Shown: positions 17,514 through 26,844 of the stretch, in pieces
Layout of the letters: each line of letters starts with the position of its first letter
Position numbering within the stretch: position 1 is the stretch's first letter
NCBI GenBank assembly: GCA_026707325.1
Contig: JAPOXA010000039.1
Location: 1-50,302 of the forward strand
Direction: 5' to 3'
DNA length: 50,302 nucleotides
DNA from: Acidobacteriota bacterium
GTDB lineage: Bacteria > Acidobacteriota > Thermoanaerobaculia > Multivoradales > Multivoraceae
The notes under the pieces: generated by a model
Told to the model about the DNA's origin: nothing
What the model saw: only the letters and a program-made list of their open reading frames with translations
Databases searched by the model: none
Position numbers and translations under genes: made by a program

Positions 17514-18635
17514 TTGCGGCTGATGCGAACCGCTCGCTCTCCGATCTGAAGATCCGTCTGGACGGCCTTCGGAGGTATCTTTGACCCGGCGGAGGTCGAG
17601 GAACAGCTAGCGGCGCTCGATCACGAGATGCAGCAGCCGGGCTTCTGGGACGAGCCGAGGAAGAGCGCGCCGCTGCTGCGCCGCCGCCGCGCTCTCGAAC
17701 GCCGGCGCAAGACCCTGGAACGGCTGAACGCCGACCGGGATGAGATCGAGGCCTGGCTCGAACTGCTGGCTGAGGATGCCCTGGGAGCCGAGGATGACGC
17801 CGAACTCGGTTCCTTCATCGACCGGGTCGGGCGCGAGTCGACGGCGCTCGACCTGGAGCTCAAGCTCTCGGGGGAAGACGACGACCGCAGCGCCCTGCTC
17901 GCCATTCATCCCGGGGAGGGGGGTACGGATTCCCAGGACTGGGCCGAGATCCTCCTGCGGATGTACCTGCGATGGGCCGAGCAGAGCGGCTTCGACGTCA
18001 CGCTGCTGGAGCGGCTGGACGGCGAGGAAGCGGGCCTCAAGAGCGCGACCGTGGCGGTTCGGGGCGAGTACGCCTTCGGCCGTCTGCGCGGCGAAAGCGG
18101 TGTCCATCGGCTTGTGCGCATCTCGCCCTTCGACGCGGCGAAGCGGCGCCACACGTCGTTCGCATCCGTCTACGCGTATCCCGAGGTCGAGGACGACATC
18201 GACATCGAGGTCGAGGACAAGGACATCCGGATCGACACCTTCCGGTCGTCCGGGGCCGGCGGCCAGCACGTGAACGTGACGGACTCCGCGGTCCGGATCA
18301 CCCACATGCCCACCGGCATCGTGGTGAGTTGCCAGAACGAGCGCAGCCAGATCAAGAACCGCTCGATGGCGATGAAGATCCTGAAGGCGAGGCTCTACGA
18401 CCGGGAAGTGCAGAAGCGGCGCGAGGAACAGGCGGAACGCGAGGGGCAGAAGATGGAGATCGGCTTCGGCTCCCAGATCCGCAGCTATGTGCTGCACCCG
18501 TACCGCATGGTCAAGGACCACCGGACCAGGCTCGAGGTGTCGGCGGTAGAGCGGGTGCTCGACGGCGACCTCGATCCGTTCATCGACGCATGGTTGGGCC
18601 AGCAGCTCGAAGCTCCCGATGACGGTCAGTCCTAG
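17510..18635 (+). CDS. prfB: Peptide chain release factor 2, with programmed +1 frameshift
   Basis: RF2 recognises UGA/UAA stop codons and triggers peptide release. The gene starts at ATG 17510 (overlapping the lnt stop as ATGA), reads 24 codons to an in-frame TGA at 17582-17584, then continues in the +1 frame from GAC at 17583, so the product is join(17510..17581,17583..18635), 374 residues. The SPF codon-recognition motif (VRISPFDAAK) and the catalytic GGQ loop (GAGGQHVNVTDS) are both present, as is the usual C-terminus (LEVSAVERVLDGDLDPFIDAWL). Frameshifting at the premature UGA lets RF2 limit its own synthesis. The final 17 bp overlap the glycosyltransferase start. Confidence 0.96.
17571..17584 (+). 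promoter_or_regulatory. prfB programmed frameshift site
   Basis: The canonical arrangement is present: an internal Shine-Dalgarno GGAGG (17571-17575), then TAT, the slippery CTT and the in-frame TGA followed by C. Slow decoding of UGA when RF2 is scarce, with the upstream SD pushing the ribosome, makes the P-site tRNA slip from CTT to TTT. Confidence 0.95.
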
Positions 18636-20268
18636 CACCCCCGCGGTCGACTTCGTGTCGCCGCTGCCTCCGGTCAGGTCGGGGATCGCGGACTACAGCG
18701 TCGACCTGCTCGAGGAACTCGCACCATTGTGCGACCTGCGCCTGATCCGACTGCCGGGGCAGGAGATCGCGCCCCACGTCCTGGACCGGCACCGGGTGGT
18801 CGACACCGCGGCGCTCGACCCTGCCGGACGCCTGCCCTTCTACCAGATGGGCAACAACGTCTACCACGAGGGCGTCCGCCGGCTGGCCCTGGATTCCCCG
18901 GGGGTGGTCACCGTGCACGACCTGCGCCTGCACCACCTGCTGGTCGAGTCGACCCTGGCCTCCGGGGATCTCGACACCTACGTCAGCGGCCTGGGCGAGG
19001 AGCACGGCTGGGAGGGCGCAGCCGCGGCACTGTCGATCCGTTGGGGCGGCCACGGCCGGGCGCGGCTGTTCGAGATGCCGGCGCACCGGTCCCTGCTGCT
19101 CCGGCAGCGGGGCCTCCTGACCCATAGCAACTGGGGTCTCCGGTTCCTGGAGGAGGAGTTGGGTCAGGAGCAGGAGTCGGGACGGGCCGCGGGCCGGCTG
19201 CCGCCGATGCGCCGGGTGCCGATGCCGATGCCGGCGCCCGACCTGCCCGAGCCCGAGAGGGCGGCGTCCTGGAGGCGGCGAGCCGGCGTTCCCCGGTCGG
19301 CCGTCCTGATCGGTTCTTTCGGCTTCCAGACCCCGATCAAGCGCACGGACGTGCTGCTGCGCATTCTCGCCGAGCCGGGGATGGAGCAGGTGCATGCGCT
19401 GGTGGCGGGAGATGTGGCGGCGGAGCTCGATCTCGGCGCCCTGGCCCGGGATCTGGGGGTCCAGGACCGGGTCATGCTCACCGGCTTCCTGGACCCGGGC
19501 AACTTCCCGACGGCCATCGCCGCCTGCGACCTGTGCCTCAACCTGCGTTACCCGAGCGCGGGCGAAACCTCGGCTTCGCTGCTGCGCATTCTTGCCCTGG
19601 GCCGGGCCGCGGTGGTCTCCGACTATGCCCAGTTCGTTGAACTGCCGGACGACATCGTGGTCAAGGGTCCGCTCAAGGACGATCCGGCCGCGGAGGCCGG
19701 CGCGCTCGCGGGCTTGCTGCGAGGTCTTCTCGCCGCGCCGGATCGGCTGGCCGGGATGGGCGCCGCGGCGCGAGCCTTTGTCGAACGCGAACACCAGCCG
19801 GCGGCGGCGGCGCGGGCGGTCTTCGAGGCTCTGGAGGAGTGGTCCCGCGCTCCGGGCGGACAGCGGCCGGCCCCGCCGCCGCCGCAGCCTCCTGCCCCCA
19901 CCTCCTTGACCTGGGGTTGGCTGCCGGGGCGGATCGAGGTCGATGGTTGCGACCCGCCGTGGCCGGATGGCGAACGGCGCTCGATCGAACTCGTCGTCGC
20001 GAACACGGGCTTCGCCACCTGGCTCTCGGGTCACAACCAGGACGGCGGCGTCGTGCTCGAGCCTCAGCTCTGGAGCGGTGGGCGGGATCTGTTCCGGGGC
20101 AGGCCGTGGATTCCGCTGCCCCGGGACCTGCCGCCGGGCGACGCGTGCCGCATCCCCCTCAAGCTCCGGCGACCGATCGGCCGGGCGCGGCTCCGGTTCG
20201 AGCCGCACCTCTTCGGCGGCGGTTCGATGACGCTCTGCGGCGCAACAGCCTTCGACCGCGAGTTGTGA
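18619..20268 (+). CDS. GT4-type glycosyltransferase with C-terminal beta-sandwich-like domain
   Basis: A 549-residue protein. It opens with SPLPPVRSGIADYS (14-27), the typical start of GT-B fold, GT4-like glycosyltransferases. The donor-binding half begins near 230 (IGSFGFQTPIKRTD) and carries YPSAGETSASLLRILALG in the usual acidic-loop position. After a proline-rich linker (about 412-428) comes a 120-residue domain (429-549; NTGFATWLSG, then RARLRFEPHLFGGGSM) that looks like a beta-sandwich, perhaps carbohydrate-binding. The sugar donor and acceptor are unknown. There is no signal or membrane segment, so it acts on the cytoplasmic side. It overlaps prfB by 17 bp and the next gene by 4 bp. 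Confidence 0.8.
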   Translation: MTVSPSTPAVDFVSPLPPVRSGIADYSVDLLEELAPLCDLRLIRLPGQEIAPHVLDRHRVVDTAALDPAGRLPFYQMGNNVYHEGVRRLALDSPGVVTVHDLRLHHLLVESTLASGDLDTYVSGLGEEHGWEGAAAALSIRWGGHGRARLFEMPAHRSLLLRQRGLLTHSNWGLRFLEEELGQEQESGRAAGRLPPMRRVPMPMPAPDLPEPERAASWRRRAGVPRSAVLIGSFGFQTPIKRTDVLLRILAEPGMEQVHALVAGDVAAELDLGALARDLGVQDRVMLTGFLDPGNFPTAIAACDLCLNLRYPSAGETSASLLRILALGRAAVVSDYAQFVELPDDIVVKGPLKDDPAAEAGALAGLLRGLLAAPDRLAGMGAAARAFVEREHQPAAAARAVFEALEEWSRAPGGQRPAPPPPQPPAPTSLTWGWLPGRIEVDGCDPPWPDGERRSIELVVANTGFATWLSGHNQDGGVVLEPQLWSGGRDLFRGRPWIPLPRDLPPGDACRIPLKLRRPIGRARLRFEPHLFGGGSMTLCGATAFDREL

Positions 20269-22064
20269 GCCACGGCACGGTCGGCCGGCGGTGGCCGTGG
20301 ATCCTGCTCGCCGGCCTGCTGCTCGCCCTGTTCGCGGCCGCGATGCGTTCGGATGCCGTCGTCGCCGGGGAGCGGGAAGCCACCTTCCGGATGGCGGCGC
20401 TGAGTCTGGCGTGGGATGGCGACCTGACCTACGGGCGCGCGGACTACGACCGCTACGTCCGGCTCTTCGGGGCGGAGCCCGAGGCAGTCGCCCTGGAAAG
20501 CAGCGCCGGCGGCGCCCGGATCGGCTTCGCGCGGCCGCCGTCCTACGCCGTGCTGGCGGCGCCGTTCGTCCGCATCTCGCCGCGGCGGGGACCGACTCTG
20601 CTGAACTGGCTGCTACTGGCGGTTGCCGCGGCCGGTTCGGCCCTGGTGCTCGAGCGACGCGTCGGTCCCTGGGCGCCGGCCTGGATCGCCGTATTCGTCG
20701 CCGGCACGACGGCTTTCACGCTGTTGCCGCTGCCATCGCCGGGGATGTTCCGCCTCGCGACGTCGGCTTTGGCGTGGGCGCTCGTCGTTCACGTGATGCC
20801 GGCCTCGGACCGGGCGCGCCGTCCTTCGCTGGCCGTCTCCCACTGGCCGCGCCGGCCGCGAGGCCGGCGACCTCCCCTCTCCGGTGCGCTCCGGTGGTCC
20901 CTCGTCGGGCTCCTGCTCACCCTCGCCACGGTCGCCTCCGTCGACGGTCTGAGCCTGTTGCCGGCACTCGTGGCGGCGGCCTGGCTGGCGCTGCTTCAGC
21001 CGCGCCGGGGAGTCGCCTTTCTCGCCCTCACCGTGGCGGCGGTGCTGGCCGCCGGCGCATCGTTCGGGACGTCGGCGCTGGCCCGCGGCGGCTTCGAACC
21101 GGTGGAGCGGGCGGTGTTCGGTCCTTCGACCGGCTTTCCGGCGGTCGACTTCGAGGCGGAGGAGTGGCGGCTCGACCCGGTACCTGCCGGCGGCGTCGAG
21201 CGAACCCGGCCCGGTCCTGAGCTCCGGGCCGGCGGCGCGGGTCCGGAGACTCTGCTCCACGCGGTCGCCGGCCGGACCGTCGGGATCGTTCCCTACGGCG
21301 TACCCCTCGTAGCGGCGGCGCTCTGGGGTTTCTTTGCCCCTGGCTGGCGTCGGGCGCTCCTGCTCTGCGGTCTCGCCTCGCTGGCCGCTCGTTTGGTTCT
21401 CTTCCCGTTCGACCTCGGCGATGAGTCCGTGCTCAGCGGCCCCGGCGGCGTCGGCGCCGTCGTCCCGGTGTTCTGGTTCCTCGCCGGCCGGCTTGGGCCG
21501 GCGAAGATCGCCGCCGTCGTCGCCTCCTCGGCGCTCTTCCTGTATCCGCTCTGGCTGCGGCCCGTCGCGGCGCTCGGGCCGGCACCGGCGCCCGAGGGCG
21601 CTTTGCACCGTTTCCTGCCGGCGGAGACCGGCCAGCGTCCGCGGGCCGGAGAACCGGCGGACCTCTTCGCCGGCGACGTCTGGCTGCGGCCCGTCGCGGG
21701 CAGGATCACTCCGTTCGGTGAGTCGGGTCTCCTGGTCGAAGGTGGGTCGGCGGAGTTTCTCGTCGCGTGGGAACCGGCCGCGCCCGCCAGCCGGGAAACG
21801 GACGGCGAGGTGAGCCGGCCGCGGCTCCGGATTCTCCTGGAGCCCGAGGGCACGACCCTGGAGGTCGTGGGCGCCGAAGTCGAGGAGAGCAGGCCTCTTC
21901 CATCCGGCCGAAGGTCGGTGCGGCTGCTCCTGGACGCACCCGAGGCGCGCCACCGGATGTGGTGGTCGAACGGGTCCGTCGACCTGTTTCGACTGGGCCT
22001 GACTCTGGACGGAGGCGACGATCCGGCGTCGCACCACGTGCTGGGGATAGGGTCGGTTCCATGA
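20265..22064 (+). CDS. Polytopic membrane protein, possibly GT-C-like
   Basis: A 599-residue protein starting at a GTG that overlaps the glycosyltransferase stop (GTGA). The first helix (about 10-27) is followed by an acidic extracytoplasmic loop (GEREATFRMAALSLAWDGDL), then about nine more hydrophobic helices to about residue 445, and a soluble C-terminal region of about 150 residues. This shape, with an acidic first loop followed by a helix-rich core, is reminiscent of polyprenyl-linked GT-C glycosyltransferases, but I see no diagnostic motif and do not recognise the family. Position between a GT4 enzyme and a degenerate Nudix protein suggests envelope polysaccharide or glycoprotein work. 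In-frame starts further upstream lie inside the GT gene and are rejected. Confidence 0.6.
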   Translation: MSHGTVGRRWPWILLAGLLLALFAAAMRSDAVVAGEREATFRMAALSLAWDGDLTYGRADYDRYVRLFGAEPEAVALESSAGGARIGFARPPSYAVLAAPFVRISPRRGPTLLNWLLLAVAAAGSALVLERRVGPWAPAWIAVFVAGTTAFTLLPLPSPGMFRLATSALAWALVVHVMPASDRARRPSLAVSHWPRRPRGRRPPLSGALRWSLVGLLLTLATVASVDGLSLLPALVAAAWLALLQPRRGVAFLALTVAAVLAAGASFGTSALARGGFEPVERAVFGPSTGFPAVDFEAEEWRLDPVPAGGVERTRPGPELRAGGAGPETLLHAVAGRTVGIVPYGVPLVAAALWGFFAPGWRRALLLCGLASLAARLVLFPFDLGDESVLSGPGGVGAVVPVFWFLAGRLGPAKIAAVVASSALFLYPLWLRPVAALGPAPAPEGALHRFLPAETGQRPRAGEPADLFAGDVWLRPVAGRITPFGESGLLVEGGSAEFLVAWEPAAPASRETDGEVSRPRLRILLEPEGTTLEVVGAEVEESRPLPSGRRSVRLLLDAPEARHRMWWSNGSVDLFRLGLTLDGGDDPASHHVLGIGSVP

Positions 22065-22639
22065 GTTGGATCCTCCAGGTTCGGCGCCGGCTTGAGGGGT
22101 CGAGGCGGCTGCCCGCGGCGCCGGACGGCAACGGCACCGGCATCGCGGTCGTCGTGCCGCTGTACGTCGAGTCGGCGGAACTCTGGACGGTGCTGCGGGA
22201 AGAGCCGAACGAGTCGCCTCCGCTCGGCTTCCCGGCGGCCACCTTCGAGGGCGACGACCCCTGGCCGACCGTGGCGCGGCTCGGCAGCGTCGGTCTCGGC
22301 GTCGACCCGTCGCGGATTCTCCGGCTCGGCGAGCTGGACGAGGTCGGGGGCCGTGGCGGCTTCCGGATGCGGGCCTGCGTGGTCGCGGTTCCGTCTCCCG
22401 AGGACGACGGCAGCAACACCGAGGCGCCGGGCGTGCGGCTGCCGCTTTCGGCGCTCCGGCACCCGCGCCTGGTGGAGGAGCGGACGTTCGAGATCGAGGG
22501 ACAGCCGGTGCCGCTCGCGGTCTACCACCTCGGACGGCACCGGTTGTGGGGGCCCGCCCTCGACGTGCTCCTCCAGCTCCTGGAGGTGCTGGAGCGCCCC
22601 GAAGCGGTGCAGGAGCCGCGGGCCGCCAGCCTGAACTGA
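22061..22639 (+). CDS. Degenerate Nudix-fold protein (CoA-pyrophosphatase-like, probably inactive)
   Basis: A 192-residue protein starting at an ATG that overlaps the previous stop (ATGA). The order of elements matches NudL-type CoA pyrophosphatases: an N-terminal strand (GIAVVVPLYVE), the Nudix-box position at 56-80, then the ILRLGELDEV strand (86-95) and a C-terminal LWGPALDVLLQLLEVL helix near 165-180. The Nudix box itself has lost its catalytic residues: where the family has REVxEExG, this sequence reads ARLGSVGLG (72-80), and the conserved glycines and Glu ahead of it are changed. Hydrolase activity is therefore unlikely; a binding or regulatory role is inferred. Identification rests on the flanking pattern and is moderate. 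Confidence 0.6.
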   Translation: MSWILQVRRRLEGSRRLPAAPDGNGTGIAVVVPLYVESAELWTVLREEPNESPPLGFPAATFEGDDPWPTVARLGSVGLGVDPSRILRLGELDEVGGRGGFRMRACVVAVPSPEDDGSNTEAPGVRLPLSALRHPRLVEERTFEIEGQPVPLAVYHLGRHRLWGPALDVLLQLLEVLERPEAVQEPRAASLN

Positions 22640-22700
22640 CTGGCGCCCCGAAACGTCTCGGGACGGCACTCACACGTAGCGTTCCGCGGCGCAAGCTCCT

Positions 22701-22804
22701 AGCGCCCCGAAGCCCCTCGCAGGCTCGGTGCTTCGGCCCATCCCGTCCTCTCCCAGGAGCTTGCGCCGAGCACTCACACGTAGCGTTCAACGGCGCAAGC
22801 TCCT
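22701..22804. repeat. Dispersed structured repeat, copy A
   Basis: A 48-bp core (22701-22748) matches the core of copy B (35748-35795) at 45 of 48 positions. It folds as a 7-bp stem, CCGAAGC (22707-22713) with GCTTCGG (22730-22736). A second hairpin follows: AGGAGCTTGCGCC (22755-22767) pairs perfectly with GGCGCAAGCTCCT (22792-22804). A 35-bp direct repeat (22668-22702 and 22772-22806, 33 of 35 identical) brackets the unit. This fills most of the 22640-22848 gap upstream of the aldolase gene; the rest shows nothing I can name. Confidence 0.75.
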
Positions 22805-22848
22805 AGAATGGCGGCCGACCCTGCCGGGTCTCTGAACCAGGGGAGAAC

Positions 22849-23896
<1,048 letters not shown>

Positions 23897-23910
<14 letters not shown>

Positions 23911-25048
23911 GCGATCCGCCCAACAGGTCCGCGATCTCCTCGTGTCGCGCTTCAGCGTCCTTTTCGCCCACCTGGATCAGAGCCCGGATGTAGTCGGGCT
24001 GGAACATCAGGAGACTGAGCAGGTCCGGGCTCTTCGTGTCGCGGGTGCCGAGACCGCGGGTCATGAAGCGGAACGCCTTCGGCAGCCGGGGCTCGAAACG
24101 GCCGGCGAGCCGGCCCAGGTCCTCGGAGGGCCGCAGCAGCACGAGGTCGACCAGGCGGAGCGAACCGCGTTCGGACTCCGGCATGCGGGCCAGCAGACCG
24201 TTGACGAGTTCCATCCGGTTCGCGTCCTGGTCGAGCTGATCAAGGAAGACGGCGTTCAGCAGCACGCCCGCGAACTGGGCCGGCGGCGGGTAGTCGGCGG
24301 CCGCCGCCCTCTCCGCCAGGGGCTCGTGGCGCGTGGACACCGCGATCAGCCGGTCGCAGCCCAGGTGCAGGGCCGGCGACAGCGGTGAAGTCAGGCGGAC
24401 TCCGCCGTCGCCATGCCAGGCGTCGCCGATCCGCACCGCCGGGAAGATCAGCGGCAGCGAGGCGGAGGCGAGGACGTGGTCGAGCGTCAGCCTCGCCCGC
24501 TCCGAGCGGCGCTTCGGCCGTTCCCAGGTCTCGATGTCGCGGCCCTGAACCCAGGTGACGGTCTGCCCCGTCGACCACTCGACCGTGGTCACGGCGACCG
24601 CGTCCAGGCGTCCGCGGTCCAGGTTCTTCGCGATGCCCGGCAGAACGCGGCCGTTGGCCGCCTCGACGCCGAGGACGTTCGCGAGGTGATTGCCGAGCGG
24701 TGAGGTGTCGACCAGGCCACGGACCTGAGGCCGGTAGCGCAGACCGCCCGAAGCCAGGTTCAGCAGCCAGCGCAAGGCCATCTTCCCCAACGACCAGCCG
24801 TCGTCCCGGAACACGTGATCGGGCGTCAGATCGAGCCAGGTGCGCATGAGTTCCTCGGTCGCCTTCTCGGCGCTTCCCGTGTGCGAGGCGAGGAACGAAG
24901 CGTTGATCGCGCCGGCCGACACGCCGGTCAGTACGTCGAAGTGGAACTCCGGAAGCCGCTTCGCCAGGTGCCGGACCAGCCCGACCTGGTAGGCCGCCCG
25001 CGCCCCGCCGCCGGTGAGGACGAGGCCGATTCGGGGCCTGTTCGACAT
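23897..25048 (-). CDS. Patatin-like phospholipase
   Basis: A 383-residue lipid acyl hydrolase of the patatin family. The oxyanion-hole motif [11 protein letters not shown] (13-23), nucleophile elbow GVSAG with Ser44, and the Asp of the DGG motif ([12 protein letters not shown]) form the Ser-Asp dyad. There is no signal peptide, so it is probably a cytoplasmic or peripheral membrane phospholipase or thioesterase. The ATG at 25048 is chosen because the oxyanion motif then lies near the N-terminus as usual; a longer frame reaching 25162 adds unlikely residues and would cover the palindrome at 25052-25067. Confidence 0.9.
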
Positions 25049-25051
25049 CTC

Positions 25052-25067
25052 TGAAACACTAGTTTCA
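25052..25067. promoter_or_regulatory. Operator-like palindrome between patatin and lipB
   Basis: TGAAACACTAGTTTCA has 6-bp perfectly symmetric arms (TGAAAC/GTTTCA) around ACTA, the size and form of a TetR-type operator. It lies 4 bp upstream of the patatin ATG and 73 bp upstream of the lipB start, in the divergent control region. Its AT-rich makeup stands out from the surrounding DNA. No regulator gene is adjacent. Confidence 0.4.
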
Positions 25068-25140
25068 TGTAGAGGACACCGCAACGTGGGCGAGAATGAC
25101 CCGTGGTGGAAGTCCTGCACGGCGGATGAGGACGCAGCGT

Positions 25141-25908
25141 ATGGAACTGGGCAACGGTGCAACGATCCGCTCGGCCTACTTGGGCCGGGTCGGCTACGAG
25201 GCCGGCGTCGAGCTGCAGCACCGGCTCCGCCAGCAACTTCTGGACGGCGAACCCGATGCCTCGGATACGTTGCTCCTGCTCGAGCATCCGCCGACCTACA
25301 CGGTCGGCCGGAACTGCGACCGGAGCGATGTCCTGGCGGACCCCGACTGGCTGCGGCGGCGGGGAATCGCGGTCGCCGAGTGCGACCGCGGCGGACGCGC
25401 GACGTACCACGGCCCGGGGCAACTCGTCGGCTACCCGGTCATCGATCTGAGGGCGGAACGCCGGAACGTCCGCGGCTATGTCCAGGACCTGCAGGAGGTC
25501 CTGGTGCGGACGCTGGCGACGTTCGGCGTCGCCGCGGTGGGCGGCGAAGAGCGGGAGCGCATCGGCGTGTGGGTCGGTCGCCGGAAGATCGCCTCGATCG
25601 GCATTCACCTCCGGCGCTGGGTCACGACGCATGGCTTTGCGCTCAATGTCTGCACCGACCTGGACGACTTCGCCGGCATCCTCTCGTGTGGCTTCGATGC
25701 CGGTGTGATGACTTCGATCGAGGAACTCACCGGCCGCCGTCGCGATCTGGAGGATGTCGCCGCTTGCTGCGCGGAGAGCTTCGCGCAAGTTTTCGAGCGT
25801 CGTCTCGTCTCTGCAGAACCCACCGAGATGGGCTTCGGGCCGGCGTTGCGCGCCGCTAGGATCCGAAACGACACGCGGCCGCTTGAGAGTCGGTCGCCTG
25901 GGTCGTAA
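25141..25908 (+). CDS. lipB: Octanoyltransferase LipB
   Basis: LipB moves octanoate from octanoyl-ACP to the lipoyl domains of 2-oxoacid dehydrogenases and GcvH. This 255-residue protein has the family blocks LLLLEHPPTYTVGR, the GGRATYHGPGQLVGYPV signature, and the catalytic pair Lys149 (GRRKIASIG) and Cys183 (ILSCGFDAG), with the same 34-residue spacing as the E. coli enzyme. ATG 25141 is preceded by GAGGA at good distance; an ATG at 25126 is possible. lipA follows after 5 bp. Confidence 0.95.
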   Translation: MELGNGATIRSAYLGRVGYEAGVELQHRLRQQLLDGEPDASDTLLLLEHPPTYTVGRNCDRSDVLADPDWLRRRGIAVAECDRGGRATYHGPGQLVGYPVIDLRAERRNVRGYVQDLQEVLVRTLATFGVAAVGGEERERIGVWVGRRKIASIGIHLRRWVTTHGFALNVCTDLDDFAGILSCGFDAGVMTSIEELTGRRRDLEDVAACCAESFAQVFERRLVSAEPTEMGFGPALRAARIRNDTRPLESRSPGS

Positions 25909-25913
25909 CGCGC

Positions 25914-26834
25914 ATGGACGAACTCGTTTCCATCGGCGCTCCGCCGCCCGTGGGTGGCGTGTCGCGTCTACCGCGGCCGGACTGGCTGCGTATCCGACTC
26001 AGCACGCCGGAGCCCTATCACCGCGTCCGCCGGTTGATGGAGGGGCTGAACCTGAACACGGTGTGCGAGGAGGCGCGCTGCCCGAACATCTACGAGTGCT
26101 GGGGCGAGCACGGCACGGCCACGTTCATGATTCTGGGCGACACCTGCACCCGCCGCTGCGGGTTCTGCGCCGTCCACACCGGCCGGCCCGCGCCCGGCGT
26201 CGACGCGGACGAACCGGCGCGGGTGGCGGAAGCCGCGGCCGCCATGGGCCTGCGCCACGTGGTCGTCACCTCGGTCGACCGGGACGATCTTCCGGACGGT
26301 GGCGCCGGCCACTTCGCCGACACGATCCGCGCGATCCGCGAGCGGCTTGCGGGGGCCGCGGTCGAGGTGTTGACCCCGGACTTCCGGGGCGTCGATGACG
26401 CCCTGGAAATCGTGCTCGCCGAGCGCCCCGAGGTGTTCTCGCACAACATGGAGACAGTTCCCCGGCTGTACCGGCAGGCCCGCCCCGGCAGCAGCTATGA
26501 ACGGAGCCTGGCGCTGCTCGGGGAGGCGGCGGTCCGGCGCGACAGCGGCGGCTCCGCGGGCAGGGTGAAGACGGGTCTGATGGTGGGCCTGGGCGAGACG
26601 ACGGCGGAGCTCGAAGCCACGATCCGCGACATCCGGTCGGCCGGAACCGAGATCCTCACGATCGGCCAGTACCTGCAGCCGACCCGCGACCACCTGCCGG
26701 TCGACCGCTACGTGCACCCGGACGAGTTCGCCCGCCTGCGCGGATTCGCCCTGGGACTGGGCTTCCGCCACTGCGAGGCGGGCCCGCTCGTGCGCAGCAG
26801 CTACCACGCTCACGAGCACGTCGCCCGCTCCTGA
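25914..26834 (+). CDS. lipA: Lipoyl synthase
   Basis: A radical-SAM enzyme inserting two sulfurs into the octanoyl chain placed by LipB. All cluster ligands are present in this 306-residue protein: the auxiliary cluster Cys51, Cys56 and Cys62 (CEEARCPNIYEC), the SAM cluster Cys78, Cys82 and Cys85 (CTRRCGFC), and the C-terminal serine ligand in LVRSSYHA (about 295). The sacrificial auxiliary cluster is thus complete. It forms a two-gene unit with lipB, and the next gene starts 10 bp later, so read-through is likely. Confidence 0.97.
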   Translation: MDELVSIGAPPPVGGVSRLPRPDWLRIRLSTPEPYHRVRRLMEGLNLNTVCEEARCPNIYECWGEHGTATFMILGDTCTRRCGFCAVHTGRPAPGVDADEPARVAEAAAAMGLRHVVVTSVDRDDLPDGGAGHFADTIRAIRERLAGAAVEVLTPDFRGVDDALEIVLAERPEVFSHNMETVPRLYRQARPGSSYERSLALLGEAAVRRDSGGSAGRVKTGLMVGLGETTAELEATIRDIRSAGTEILTIGQYLQPTRDHLPVDRYVHPDEFARLRGFALGLGFRHCEAGPLVRSSYHAHEHVARS

Positions 26835-26844
26835 TGGAGATCCC

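Noticed and set aside
22643..22662. A possible third, decayed copy of the structured repeat core
   Set aside because: Only the first 12 or so bases match and the hairpin partner is missing.
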